A stretch of 64,000 bases of DNA from Cucumis sativus (Eukaryota > Streptophyta > Magnoliopsida > Cucurbitales > Cucurbitaceae), in contig NC_026658.2 of the NCBI RefSeq assembly GCF_000004075.3, forward strand, positions 3,596,001-3,660,000. The letters run 5' to 3'. A model generated the notes under the pieces. That model worked only from the letters and a program-made list of their open reading frames with translations. It was not told the origin of the DNA and did not search any database. Positions 36,383 through 45,931 of this stretch are shown here, piece after piece (position 1 is the stretch's first letter; each line of letters starts with the position of its first letter). Both the position numbers and the translations under genes were made by a program.

Positions 36383-38335
36383 ATGATCGGTTTCTCCCGC
36401 AACCTCTCCACTGTCTCCAAGCTTAGTCATTTACAGAACCTCCAAACACGGGGGTCGCCAAATTTCATTCCCTTTCCTCAGTTGCAACACCAGCGGAAGC
36501 TTTTAGAATGGCGACTCATGAGTATTCTTCACGACTGCACGCTCTTTTCTCAAATCAAGCAAGTCCATGCCCATATCATCCGCAACGGATTGAGTCAATG
36601 TTCTTACGTCCTCACCAAACTCATCCGCATGCTCACGAAGGTAGATGTCCCCATGGGTTCCTACCCACTTTTGGTTTTTGGACAGGTTAATTATCCCAAC
36701 CCCTTTCTTTGGACTGCCATGATACGTGGATACGCGCTTCAAGGACTCTTGTCTGAATCTACTAACTTCTATACTAGAATGAGGAGGGATGGCGTCGGTC
36801 CTGTTTCGTTTACGTTTTCGGCGCTTTTTAAGGCATGTGGGGCTGCTCTTAATATGGATTTGGGTAAGCAGGTGCATGCCCAGACGATTTTGATTGGAGG
36901 ATTTGCTTCTGATTTGTATGTAGGTAACTCGATGATTGATTTGTATGTGAAATGTGGGTTCTTGGGTTGTGCGCGGAAGGTGTTCGATGAAATGTCTGAA
37001 AGAGATGTGGTTTCTTGGACTGAACTGATTGTTGCGTATGCGAAGTATGGGGATATGGAATCTGCTAGTGGTCTGTTTGATGATTTGCCTTTGAAGGATA
37101 TGGTGGCATGGACGGCAATGGTCACGGGTTATGCCCAAAATGGCAGACCAAAAGAGGCATTGGAGTATTTTCAGAAAATGCAGGATGTAGGTATGGAGAC
37201 CGACGAAGTTACACTGGCCGGTGTCATTTCAGCCTGTGCTCAGTTGGGCGCAGTTAAACATGCTAACTGGATTAGAGACATTGCTGAAAGATCAGGTTTT
37301 GGACCTTCTGGAAACGTAGTAGTGGGATCTGCTCTTATTGATATGTACTCTAAATGTGGCAGTCCTGATGAGGCATATAAGGTTTTTGAAGTAATGAAGG
37401 AAAGAAATGTATTTTCTTATAGTTCCATGATTTTGGGATATGCAATGCATGGTCGTGCTCATTCAGCTTTGCAGTTATTCCATGATATGTTAAAAACAGA
37501 AATCAGGCCAAATAAGGTTACTTTTATTGGGATACTTTCAGCCTGCAGCCATGCCGGTTTGGTTGAACAAGGCCGACAGCTATTCGCTAAGATGGAGAAG
37601 TTTTTCGGTGTTGCTCCGTCACCTGATCATTATGCATGTATGGTAGATCTCCTAGGTCGAGCTGGATGTTTGGAAGAAGCACTCGACCTCGTTAAAACCA
37701 TGCCAATGGAACCTAATGGAGGTGTATGGGGAGCACTGCTTGGGGCTTGCCGGATCCATGGGAATCCTGACATTGCTCAAATAGCTGCGAACGAACTATT
37801 CAAGCTCGAACCAAATGGTATAGGGAACTACATTTTGCTATCGAACATATATGCATCAGCAGGAAGGTGGGAGGAAGTTTCGAAATTGAGGAAAGTAATT
37901 AGAGAAAAAGGCTTTAAGAAGAATCCGGGCTGCAGCTGGTTTGAAGGGAAGAATGGGGAAATTCACGATTTCTTTGCAGGTGATACAACTCATCCACGAT
38001 CAAGTGAGATTAGACAAGCCTTGAAGCAACTAATTGAAAGATTAAGATCCCATGGATACAAACCAAACTTGGGCTCTGCTCCTTATGATTTGACTGATGA
38101 TGAAAAGGAAAGAATACTGATGAGTCATAGTGAAAAGCTTGCATTGGCATATGGGCTGCTATGTACTGAAGCTGGTGATACCATTAAGATTATGAAAAAC
38201 ATTAGGATATGCGAGGATTGTCACAATGTCATGTGTGCTGCATCAGAGATCACAGGAAGGGAAATCATTGTAAGGGATAATATGAGATTTCATCACTTCC
38301 ACAATGGGACTTGTTCATGTGGTAACTTTTGGTGA
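36383..38335 (+). CDS. PCMP-H17: PLS-class pentatricopeptide protein with E and DYW domains (At5g44230 type)
   Basis: PLS-DYW PPR proteins bind organellar RNA and the DYW domain acts as a C-to-U editing deaminase. The organelle and target of this one are not known to me. The gene is a single exon of 650 aa from the first ATG (MIGFSRNLSTVSKLS, a possible organelle targeting start). About a dozen P, L and S repeats follow, for example FVWTAMIRGY-like, VGNSMIDLYVKCG, DVVSWTELIVAYAKYG and VVGSALIDMYSKCG. Then come the E/E+ region (GVWGALLGACRIHGN) and a DYW domain with the deaminase HxE (HSEKLALAYG) and CxxC (CEDCH) motifs. The terminal tripeptide is NFW in place of DYW, a tolerated variant. Sequence blocks match Arabidopsis At5g44230 throughout. 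The frame is open 42 nt upstream but without an ATG. Confidence 0.95.
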   Translation: MIGFSRNLSTVSKLSHLQNLQTRGSPNFIPFPQLQHQRKLLEWRLMSILHDCTLFSQIKQVHAHIIRNGLSQCSYVLTKLIRMLTKVDVPMGSYPLLVFGQVNYPNPFLWTAMIRGYALQGLLSESTNFYTRMRRDGVGPVSFTFSALFKACGAALNMDLGKQVHAQTILIGGFASDLYVGNSMIDLYVKCGFLGCARKVFDEMSERDVVSWTELIVAYAKYGDMESASGLFDDLPLKDMVAWTAMVTGYAQNGRPKEALEYFQKMQDVGMETDEVTLAGVISACAQLGAVKHANWIRDIAERSGFGPSGNVVVGSALIDMYSKCGSPDEAYKVFEVMKERNVFSYSSMILGYAMHGRAHSALQLFHDMLKTEIRPNKVTFIGILSACSHAGLVEQGRQLFAKMEKFFGVAPSPDHYACMVDLLGRAGCLEEALDLVKTMPMEPNGGVWGALLGACRIHGNPDIAQIAANELFKLEPNGIGNYILLSNIYASAGRWEEVSKLRKVIREKGFKKNPGCSWFEGKNGEIHDFFAGDTTHPRSSEIRQALKQLIERLRSHGYKPNLGSAPYDLTDDEKERILMSHSEKLALAYGLLCTEAGDTIKIMKNIRICEDCHNVMCAASEITGREIIVRDNMRFHHFHNGTCSCGNFW

Positions 38336-39707
38336 ATCATGCGTTGACAGTCTCCTCATTCTCAACTGATTCCTTGCTGGGAGAAAACCATTGTTGAGAA
38401 TCATTCTGCGTTATGCACTGTTGTGAGTATGAACAGTGAATGATGTAGAAGCCGTGATTCGGTTAGAACCACCAATCGAGTGCCCATAAGTTCATTCTGA
38501 AGCTTCAATTCATGGCGGCCTGGATACTTTAACGAGACATTCAATAACGATGTTTTGTTCTGTTTCTTTGTGTTCCTTCATGCTTGTGTTCACACAAAGT
38601 CTGGATTACTAACATTATTCTTTTTGTATTGCATCATAAAGATCAAAGAATTAGGCCATATCACTCATAGGAAGGCGATCAATTTAGTCTTTTACCCGTT
38701 TGGTTTGCAAATAAGTACAAAGTCTTGTTTTCTCACTAATTTATTACTACAACTCATGATTTTTATATTTTCTCACCAGAAATTAACTTCAGTTTTTATA
38801 AACTTACAAAAATGTTAATCTACAAAATAGTTTATGAAAGTGAAATGCAGACATAGATATTTTTTCAATACACAAGTAAATTACCAGCAACAACCTTAAC
38901 AATATGAGTAACTCAGTTTCAAATATTCTTTGAATGTGAGGTTCCAAAATTTAACTCTTGATTCTTAGATGTGGTTAGAGACTTTATTGTCCAAAAGAAA
39001 GTTTGGGTAGATTTTTCAAAGATTAGTATTAGAAAATAGATAAATAAAATAAATGCCTTCTATAGAAAAAAATTTCCGAAGATCTTGAAGAGCTTATTTA
39101 TCGAACTTTTTGTTATAATTCATTATAAAAAATACCTTCAAATAAAAATTCAACATCATCATTCACAAAGCTGAGAGTGTAACATCAGCTTTTGCATCGC
39201 ATGTCAAATTAACACCTTTCAAAAGGTTTTCGTTTCGAAATCGCCTCTTATATCACCCGTCGGTCAAATTATCTAATATCGTCTTTTCGCAAGACTATCA
39301 CCTTTTCTAACATTTTTTCAGAAATGCTAGATGGCATTTGGACTAATATACATAATTAACATATTAGGACTAGCCTACATATTTACGTATTAGTTATTAC
39401 TCACTTCACTAGGTGATGAAATCTGATGTAATGAAGAAATAGAAGTCATAACTACAAAAAAAAGATGCTACAGAAACTTAGTAACATATTGAGAAACATT
39501 GTTGATTCAACCACAACCAGAAGTTATACATAATACACACAAACATAACACATCAACCAAGCTAGTCCTTAAAATTATTTAATCATATGTGACGACATAA
39601 CAGCCTTCTTTTTATATATACTTTATCGATGATATCCCTTCTAAGATCACAGCGGTAGTTTTATTAATATAAACAACAAACAAACATGGACAGCGAGTAG
39701 GTCATTC
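38336..39707. other. Spacer between PPR and dehydrin genes
   Basis: This holds the 3' ends of the convergent PPR and dehydrin genes. The open frame at 38555-38818 has no recognisable homology and is Phe/Leu-rich. Confidence 0.55.
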
Positions 39708-40543
39708 TCAGTGATGTCCCGGAAGCTTCTCCTTGATCTTCTCCATTATTCCCTTCTTCTCATGCTGCCCACCGTACTCCGCCGACGTATAACCTCCCGG
39801 TGTCGTGGTTGACACTGCTTGCTCTTCATGACGATGATGTCCTGGCAGCTTCTCCTTTACCTTCTCCTTCAGCCCCTTCTTCCTCCTCCCTCCATGCCCA
39901 TCATCTTCCGACTGAAAGTAGAAATTTAATTTTATGTTATTCTAAAATCCTTCTTGTAGAGCCTACACAGGAGAAAGACTAAAAATACTCAGGACACAAG
40001 TACGTTTCACTTCAAAAAAAAGTTATTGGTGTATAGGATGAAGAAATGGGAGAGATGATTTTATTAGAGACGATTATCCTTTTTTTCCAATAAAAATGTA
40101 CCAAAATATCACTTTTTGTTATAAAAAATAATTTCCTTCAATTCTATTTTATCTTAAAATAAGATTTTTAAAAAGAATTGTGAAGGATTAAGATGAGATT
40201 AGGATACACTTACGGAGCTAGAACTGGAGCTTCCAGAGCGATGAAGTATGCCACCATGCTCCTTATGCTGCTGATGGTGCCCTCCGCCATACCCTGTCCC
40301 ACCGTACCCGGTCGTCTCATACGTCCCACCGGTCCCCATCCCCGTCCCAGTTCCAACTGGGTTACCGAACACATCATCAGTCCGACGCCCAGGGTTTCCA
40401 TACTGGTCAGTTTCACGGAACTCACCGGTCCGACGAAGGGGGTCACCGTACTGACCGGTCTCGGAGATGACGTTGCCATATTCATCAGTCTGGCGAATTG
40501 GGTTGCCGTACTGATCGGTTCTTCCAGATTGGTAATGCGCCAT
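39708..40543 (-). CDS. YnSK2 dehydrin (RAB18-like)
   Basis: Dehydrins are disordered LEA group 2 proteins that protect membranes and proteins during drying and cold. Two exons, 40543-40214 and 39911-39708, give 177 aa. The order is Y-segments near the N-terminus (TDQYGNP at residues 9-15, TDEYGNV at 19-25, TGQYGDP at 29-35 and TDQYGNP at 45-51), a Gly/Thr-rich middle, a serine run split by the intron (residues about 105-111, then EDD), and two K-segments. K1 is [16 protein letters not shown] near 121-136 and K2 is [17 protein letters not shown] at the C-terminus. An intron inside the S-segment is the family's usual gene structure. The promoter has several ACGTG cores, in keeping with ABA control. 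A shorter relative lies 1.7 kb upstream on the same strand. Confidence 0.96.
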
Positions 40544-40649
40544 ACTTCTTTGGAAACCGAAACACAACGAAAAGAACTGAATACAATTTAAAGAGTGATT
40601 AGTTTTGAGAATGTTGATTGCATGGTTTTGGAAGTGAAGATTGTTGGAT

Positions 40650-40769
40650 TATATATAGAGAGACTTCGAGGGATGGAATTATTAGTAGATAAAGTTTTGA
40701 GAAACCACGTGCATGTGATCCATCGGGAGATGACGTTTTATTTGACACGTAGCATTGGAAGAGCACGTG
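40650..40769 (-). promoter_or_regulatory. Dehydrin promoter: TATA box and ABRE/G-box cluster
   Basis: TATATATA at 40650-40657 lies about 107 bases before the start codon. Upstream of it are CACGTG at 40706-40711, ACACGTA near 40746-40752 and CACGTG at 40764-40769. Clustered ABREs are typical of ABA-responsive dehydrin genes. Sites are called by motif only. Confidence 0.75.
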
Positions 40770-42282
40770 GCATCTTTCGATGATGACATGTGTGAGGGGC
40801 TATGTCGGCAATGACCTTTAAGATTTTCTAAAAAAGGTAACGTGACATTTTTATTTTTATTTTTGTCATGTATCCAACTGCTACGATTTAGATAAGTTCA
40901 TTGTTAGTGAGCTAACAAGAAGAAAAGTATGGATATCAATAAGTTACGATCAATAAGCAATGAAGCCTAACACCACACCGACATGCAGCCTTCAGCCACG
41001 ACACCAACATGCATGCAGCCTTCTAAATTTCTAATTTTGCAAGTCTCTCTTCCAGAAAAATCACTCAAACTACGTTTCTTTTGACTAAAATTTGACATCA
41101 ATGGTACAATTTAAGAGTACAAATTTTAATATTTTGATTAGAAGCAGGGTGGATAGATTGATAATGTTTGGATTTGAATCTTTGATGTGTTTATAAATAT
41201 GTTTTCACTTAACGCTACAAGTATAGTTTTGAAAACTTAATTCAAGCATGTTTACGTGTTTCTAGCTGCCTTGGTCAGATGAACCACTCCTGTAAATTTT
41301 TCAAGTTTTGAACTTCAGTTTTGGCTTTTGATATTTTAAAAAGTTTTGGCTTTAATCTTATCCTTCTATATAATGAGATTACCCCACGTCCTTCTTATCC
41401 TCTCCATAAATACTACGATCTATCCCTTGATCAAGATCCTATCGCAGTCTATATTAAATAATATATTTATCTAAAATTCTTTGGACTAAAAGTAAAAATT
41501 CTTTGGACTAAAAGTAATAAATTAGATGAATTAATGAAAAAAGTATTATATTAAATGAATTGATGAGGTGAGTAGCAGAATCTCTAACCTTAAAACTAAC
41601 TTTATAAAATCTAAAAATTATGCTTTAACTAAAGTTAGTTAACGTGAGACTGAACTATCAAAGATTTTTAGGCTTTTATAAGGGTTAGCATAAGTGACCG
41701 AAAAATTGATAATTGATAAAAAAGAATATTGACTTCTATATCAGTGAGAAAATTTTGATTTGTAGTATTTATTAGTGCATATAACAGAAACAAAATTAGT
41801 AATGAACTTATTCTAATTTACTTATGTTATCAATGGTACCCTTGAGATAGAAGGAAATGCAAGTGGGATACTTTTCGCATAATAAGAGTTTATACACAAC
41901 TTTAAAATAAGTTTTATCATTATAAACAGAATAAGTGTAAATTTGTTCAAAAAATAAGCTGGCTATTTTCTACGATACTTTAGCCTCCATGGTTGTATTC
42001 CCAGATGAAATTTGGCGCCAAATGATGCCTAGATCTTTGATTGAATATACTTTTTGTCAACCCATAGATGAATAAAAATGTATGAAGTACTGGAAAGAAA
42101 AACAAATAGTGCATATCAATTAATAACATACATTAGTAACTTAAGTCCTCACTTCACTATTATTATTTAGTCACACATAAACATGTCCCTTCGTTCATTG
42201 TTCTTTCTCTACAAACACTTCAAAAAACTTAAGTTGAGTTACAGAAATTAAAACACACACACACACACAGCCTTTAGCCTTT
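40770..42282. other. Spacer between the two dehydrin genes
   Basis: No gene is recognised. A small repeat (CGACATGCAGCCTTC and CAACATGCATGCAGCCTTC) occurs at 40978-41026. A (CA)n tract lies at 42253-42269, just downstream of the second dehydrin. Confidence 0.55.
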
Positions 42283-42585
42283 TCAATGGTGTCCTCCCGG
42301 CAGCTTCTCCTTAATCTTCTCTATTACCCCCTTCTTCTCATGATGTCCACTCCCATCCTCTCTCGTCTTCGTCATCACCACTTTTTCATTATGAAATATT
42401 CCACTCGGCTGCTGCTGCTCGCTTCCATGAATCGGCTTGGGGTACTGGTCATCGGTCCGGCGGAGGGTATCGACATACTGACCGGTTTCGGAGATAACGT
42501 TGCTGTATTCATCGGTCTGGCGAATTGGATAGCCGTATTCATCGCTTCCAGCTTGTGCGCTGTATTGGTTTTGGTAATGTGCCAT
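42283..42585 (-). CDS. Short YK-type dehydrin without S-segment or intron
   Basis: This 100-aa single-exon frame is a close relative of the YnSK2 dehydrin next to it. It starts MAHYQNQYS, keeps altered Y-segments (SDEYGYP, TDEYSNV and TGQYVDT), and ends with one K-segment ([18 protein letters not shown]). The Gly-rich middle, the serine run, the first K-segment and the intron are missing. They are replaced by a short linker (QQQPSGIFHNEKVVMTKTRED). The frame is intact and the upstream DNA keeps a G-box, so it may be expressed. It could be a functional shortened paralogue or a decaying copy. Confidence 0.85.
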   Translation of the reverse strand: MAHYQNQYSAQAGSDEYGYPIRQTDEYSNVISETGQYVDTLRRTDDQYPKPIHGSEQQQPSGIFHNEKVVMTKTREDGSGHHEKKGVIEKIKEKLPGGHH

Positions 42586-42647
42586 TTTTCCTTTTTTTTT
42601 TTTTTTCTTTTTCTTTTTCTCTATTAGCCTAACTGTGAGAGCTCAAT

Positions 42648-42763
42648 GATATTTAAATTGAGAGTGGGAATTTGGTGGATAAGAATTTCAAGATTTGATT
42701 TGTCATCAATGGGGAACTTGGGGAAGCCATGGTTATGCCACGTTGAGTTTTTGCTGCCACGTG
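42648..42763 (-). promoter_or_regulatory. Promoter of the short dehydrin: AT box and G-box
   Basis: An AT-rich ATTTAAAT element at about 42650-42657 lies 65-70 bases upstream of the start codon. CACGTT (42739-42744) and a full CACGTG (42758-42763) lie further upstream. This parallels the neighbouring dehydrin promoter. Confidence 0.6.
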
Positions 42764-45042
42764 GTGGAAGATCACATTATCTCATGTTTATGAACTGTGT
42801 ACGTATTGCTCTTACCATTTTTAACATAATTAAGATGTCAAAGTCTTAAACCACTTGATGATTTGGTGTCTCTTCTTTCTTTCTTATTTTTTTTAATCAA
42901 GCATTGTATTATCATTAATGGGTAGGTATACTGCAATAATTTTGTTGTTTGAATGAAACCAGCAAGACTATTTTGTCCACTTAAATACTACAATGGTTAC
43001 ATATACATAAATTCGTAAAATATGTATAAGTGAAGTCTTAAATTTAAATTAAATCTCAATTTAGTGTTGAAAATTTGAGTAAACATGTCTGTAATTGAAA
43101 GACTGAATGAAAAGCTAAACAAAAATAATCAACAAAAACTCTATCTTCACATATACCATTTACTTATTAACTAAACCCTGCAACTCCAAGTCTAACTATA
43201 CTAACTTGAAACGTCATATATACCTCAATTAGGTGTATGCTAAATTAAAAAAAAAAAAAAATAAATAAGGACATTTTAGAAGTTGAAAACTAAATTTGTG
43301 CAGATGTTAAGAGAAGGACTGTTAGAGGGAGGTTTTGACCAGAAAGATTTAAGAGAGAGGGTTTTGAGAGAAATTGAAGAAGATGGAAAGTTGTGTGGGT
43401 ATTTGGGAATTAAATCTTATGGTTTGATATACTTTTTTTCATTTAATTTTTTAGCCAATCAGGTATTTTATATAAATAATGAAAAAGTTTAAACATCAAC
43501 CAAATATATAGTATATATTAGGATGTGTTTATGTGTTGTTATATATATCTAAATACTACAATTTTAGATATTATTCAACAAGCTAAAGAGTGAAGTGTTT
43601 GTTTTACTTGTGACCTAAGCAGGACTGAATTTATAAATATAAAATAAGAAAAGGATGTAACTGGTAAGTTTAAAATTTTTTTAGAAAAAAAGAACTATTT
43701 TTTATCACATTTCACTTAGCATAAAGTTGAATGAAATTTGAGTTTAGTTTGTTAGTATCATCCTCACTTATATTTAATTACAACTTGAATCAATATATAT
43801 ATATGTTTGATCATTTGGAGCATTTTTTTCTTTCAATTTTTTTATTTTATTTTTTGCCATACTCTAACATAGACATAAACCTACCCAAGTTGATTCCAAA
43901 ACACAACCATAAAACTTTTGTTTCATTTTATATTTGTGAATGAGGAAGAGGGAAATGAGTGGCCAAGGGAAAGGGGGTGTGATCAGAATTTGGTTTTGCA
44001 TCATCCTTTCAATAATGTTAAAAAAGAAAATAATTGATAACTAAAATCATATAATTTTGTTTTTATTCTTCTTCCACTGGACAAAGGTCCAATTATTTAT
44101 GTTGGTTCCTTTACCTAATAATTTTTCTCCCTCTTTTCTCGAATTGAATATGTAACTTCGAAATTAACAATATAAATTAAACACTATGTTATATTTGACC
44201 TAATACTTCAGTGGAGAAAACTCTTATCATTTTCTCGAGAAACAAACACGACTTTCTTCATAAAATATATCCATGCAAATCCTAAACCAATAGCATACCA
44301 ATCAATCATGACCAAATAATAATATTATATTTTTCTTCCCCTCTCTCTTCATCAATAATGGCTCACTATTTTCTTTTAGCTATTTATCTACTCATTTGGT
44401 ACAAAATGGACCATTGAGAATTAGAAAGTATATAATAAAGTCATCTCTTTTAGTTCTAAAAAATATAATGCACTAAGGGAAATTTTACAAAGGGAAAGAA
44501 AAATATGACCTTTTAGCTATGAGGGGACGAGGAATTATTTGATTATACACTCTGTTTCTATAATCCATTAACAATAAATTTAATAACTTTTTCCTTAAGA
44601 TTGAAATTTGAACTTATTACTTCAAAAGGAAGGAATATGATGATGTGAGCATTGTTGCCTTTTTAACTATTCAATACCCTACATCTCCTTTTAGTATATA
44701 TATTTTTACAAAAATAATAATAATCTCAAAAATCTATATATGTGTTTCACTTGTCAACTCTTTCTTATTTAATTCAATAGTTTGTGATTTTTGATTCCAT
44801 TGATAACTTGATCATAAATAGTAATGTGATTTTGTAACATTTAATTTTATTTGGAAAAGGAATAATAATTGTAGCAATAAGAGTTTTTGTTTAATATGTA
44901 ATTATCATTAAAGGTACGTTTGATTACATTTGAAAGTAGAACATATCCACATTAAACAATAACAAAGTACCAATAACAATGATGAAAGCCACTCTGGCTT
45001 GGTTTGCGTTTTCTTTTCTTTTCTTTTTCTTTTTCTTTTCCC
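42764..45042. other. Intergenic region with one unassigned coding-like patch
   Basis: Mostly AT-rich. At 43283-43430 a plus-strand frame gives a charged, helix-like peptide (MLREGLLEGGFDQKDLRERV...) unlike the surrounding DNA, but it ends soon after in AT-rich sequence. I cannot name it. Nothing else is recognised. Confidence 0.45.
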
Positions 45043-45498
45043 TCAACACATAAACAAATCACCAGCTGCCATGATTGGCTGGTTAAGAAATGGGAATCCC
45101 CAAGAATCAACAAACCCATCAATGCCACAAACTTCATCATTCTCCTCAGAATCATACACATGTCTACTGCTCGAGTTCATGAATCTTATGATTTCGTTAA
45201 GCGAATCCAATCTGTGGCGGAGCTCCACCATCTGAGCTCGGAGAACAGAGTTCTCTGCCTCCAGATTCACGTAAAGTTGGGTCGTGAAATTGATATTGAC
45301 GGCGATTTGTTCATTCTCTGTTCTGATTTGACCCACCTGAGACGTCAGATCATCGAGTTGCTTCTGTTTTCGCATCCTAGATCGGCGAGCTGATTCTCGA
45401 TTCGATATCATTCTCTTTCTCTTCCTCTGATCCACGATTAGCCGCAGATCTTCGTCGGAGCTTGGAGATCCAGATGAACTTCCTAACGGAGACGCCAT
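45043..45498 (-). CDS. bZIP11: Group S1 bZIP transcription factor (bZIP11/bZIP44-like)
   Basis: S1 bZIPs bind ACGT-core promoters as heterodimers with group C bZIPs and reprogramme metabolism under low energy. This one is 151 aa in a single exon, as usual for S1. A short Ser-rich N-terminus (MASPLGSSSGSPSSDEDL) is followed by the basic region with N33-x7-R41 (NRESARRSR) and a long leucine zipper. The C-terminus GFPFLNQPIMAAGDLFMC matches the bZIP11/44 tail (NQPIMA...GD+F C). The frame is open upstream, but the first ATG in it is at 45498. The leader carries the conserved sucrose-control uORF, which places the gene firmly in the bZIP1/2/11/44/53 set. Which member it is remains uncertain. Confidence 0.95.
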   Translation of the reverse strand: MASPLGSSSGSPSSDEDLRLIVDQRKRKRMISNRESARRSRMRKQKQLDDLTSQVGQIRTENEQIAVNINFTTQLYVNLEAENSVLRAQMVELRHRLDSLNEIIRFMNSSSRHVYDSEENDEVCGIDGFVDSWGFPFLNQPIMAAGDLFMC

Positions 45499-45654
45499 TG
45501 AAACCGGTCTTGTATTAAAACAGAGGAGTTTCTTCTTTTGTGTGTGTGTGGGTGGGAAAGATAGATGAAAACCGATACGGGTTTGCTGGAAATGAAACAA
45601 ATCAAAGAACTGAGTTGTTAATTTAAGCGATTGTTGGAGAATTGGGGAGTTAGT

Positions 45655-45780
45655 TCATGAGAAATTGTAGAACCAGTAGAGAAAGACAACAGAGAAAGAT
45701 TGAACAAGATGGGTGCGGCGGCGGAGAGCAGAGTTGATGATGAAACCGGAGAGAAGGATCTCACTGAGTACAGGAGACAT
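45655..45780 (-). promoter_or_regulatory. Conserved sucrose-control uORF (CPuORF1) in the bZIP leader
   Basis: An upstream frame of 41 codons plus stop begins MSPVLSEILLSG, continues through RRRTHLVQSF and ends with SVVFLYWFYNFS before TGA. This is the CPuORF1 peptide shared by S1 bZIP leaders. In Arabidopsis it stalls ribosomes when sucrose is high and so represses translation of the main frame. The stop lies 156 nt before the bZIP start codon. It is a peptide-level match recalled from the family, not a database search. Confidence 0.96.
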
Positions 45781-45820
45781 GAATACGAAGGATGATAAAG
45801 AAGAAGGATGGAAGAAGCAT
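45761..45820 (-). promoter_or_regulatory. Second uORF overlapping the start of CPuORF1
   Basis: A 19-codon frame (MLLPSFFIILRIH...) starts at 45820 and stops at 45761, overlapping the first codons of CPuORF1 in another frame. If the mRNA begins near the TATA at 45924-45931, scanning ribosomes meet this ATG first. That would tune how many reach CPuORF1. Bases around its ATG are not strongly favourable. Confidence 0.6.
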
Positions 45821-45923
45821 TAAAACGACTGTCAAGAAAATCTGGGAGAAACAGAGAAAAATGGAAGGAGAGATTAAAAGAGAGGAAATGGAGAGGAGAG
45901 GTTTTGGTAAGAAACGATGGCGG

Positions 45924-45931
45924 ATTTTATA
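45924..45931 (-). promoter_or_regulatory. Putative TATA box of the bZIP gene
   Basis: On the minus strand the motif TATAAAAT lies about 145 bases upstream of CPuORF1. It would give a leader of roughly 400 nt, suited to the long S1 bZIP leaders. Motif and position only. Confidence 0.5.

Noticed and set aside
36503-37138. Long minus-strand open frame (211 codons) opposite the PPR gene
   Set aside because: It is the antisense shadow of the PPR repeats. It has no recognisable domain and the plus strand is clearly coding.
40193-40591. Plus-strand open frame of 132 codons over the dehydrin
   Set aside because: It is the complement of dehydrin exon 1. The minus strand has Y-segments and a matching second exon.
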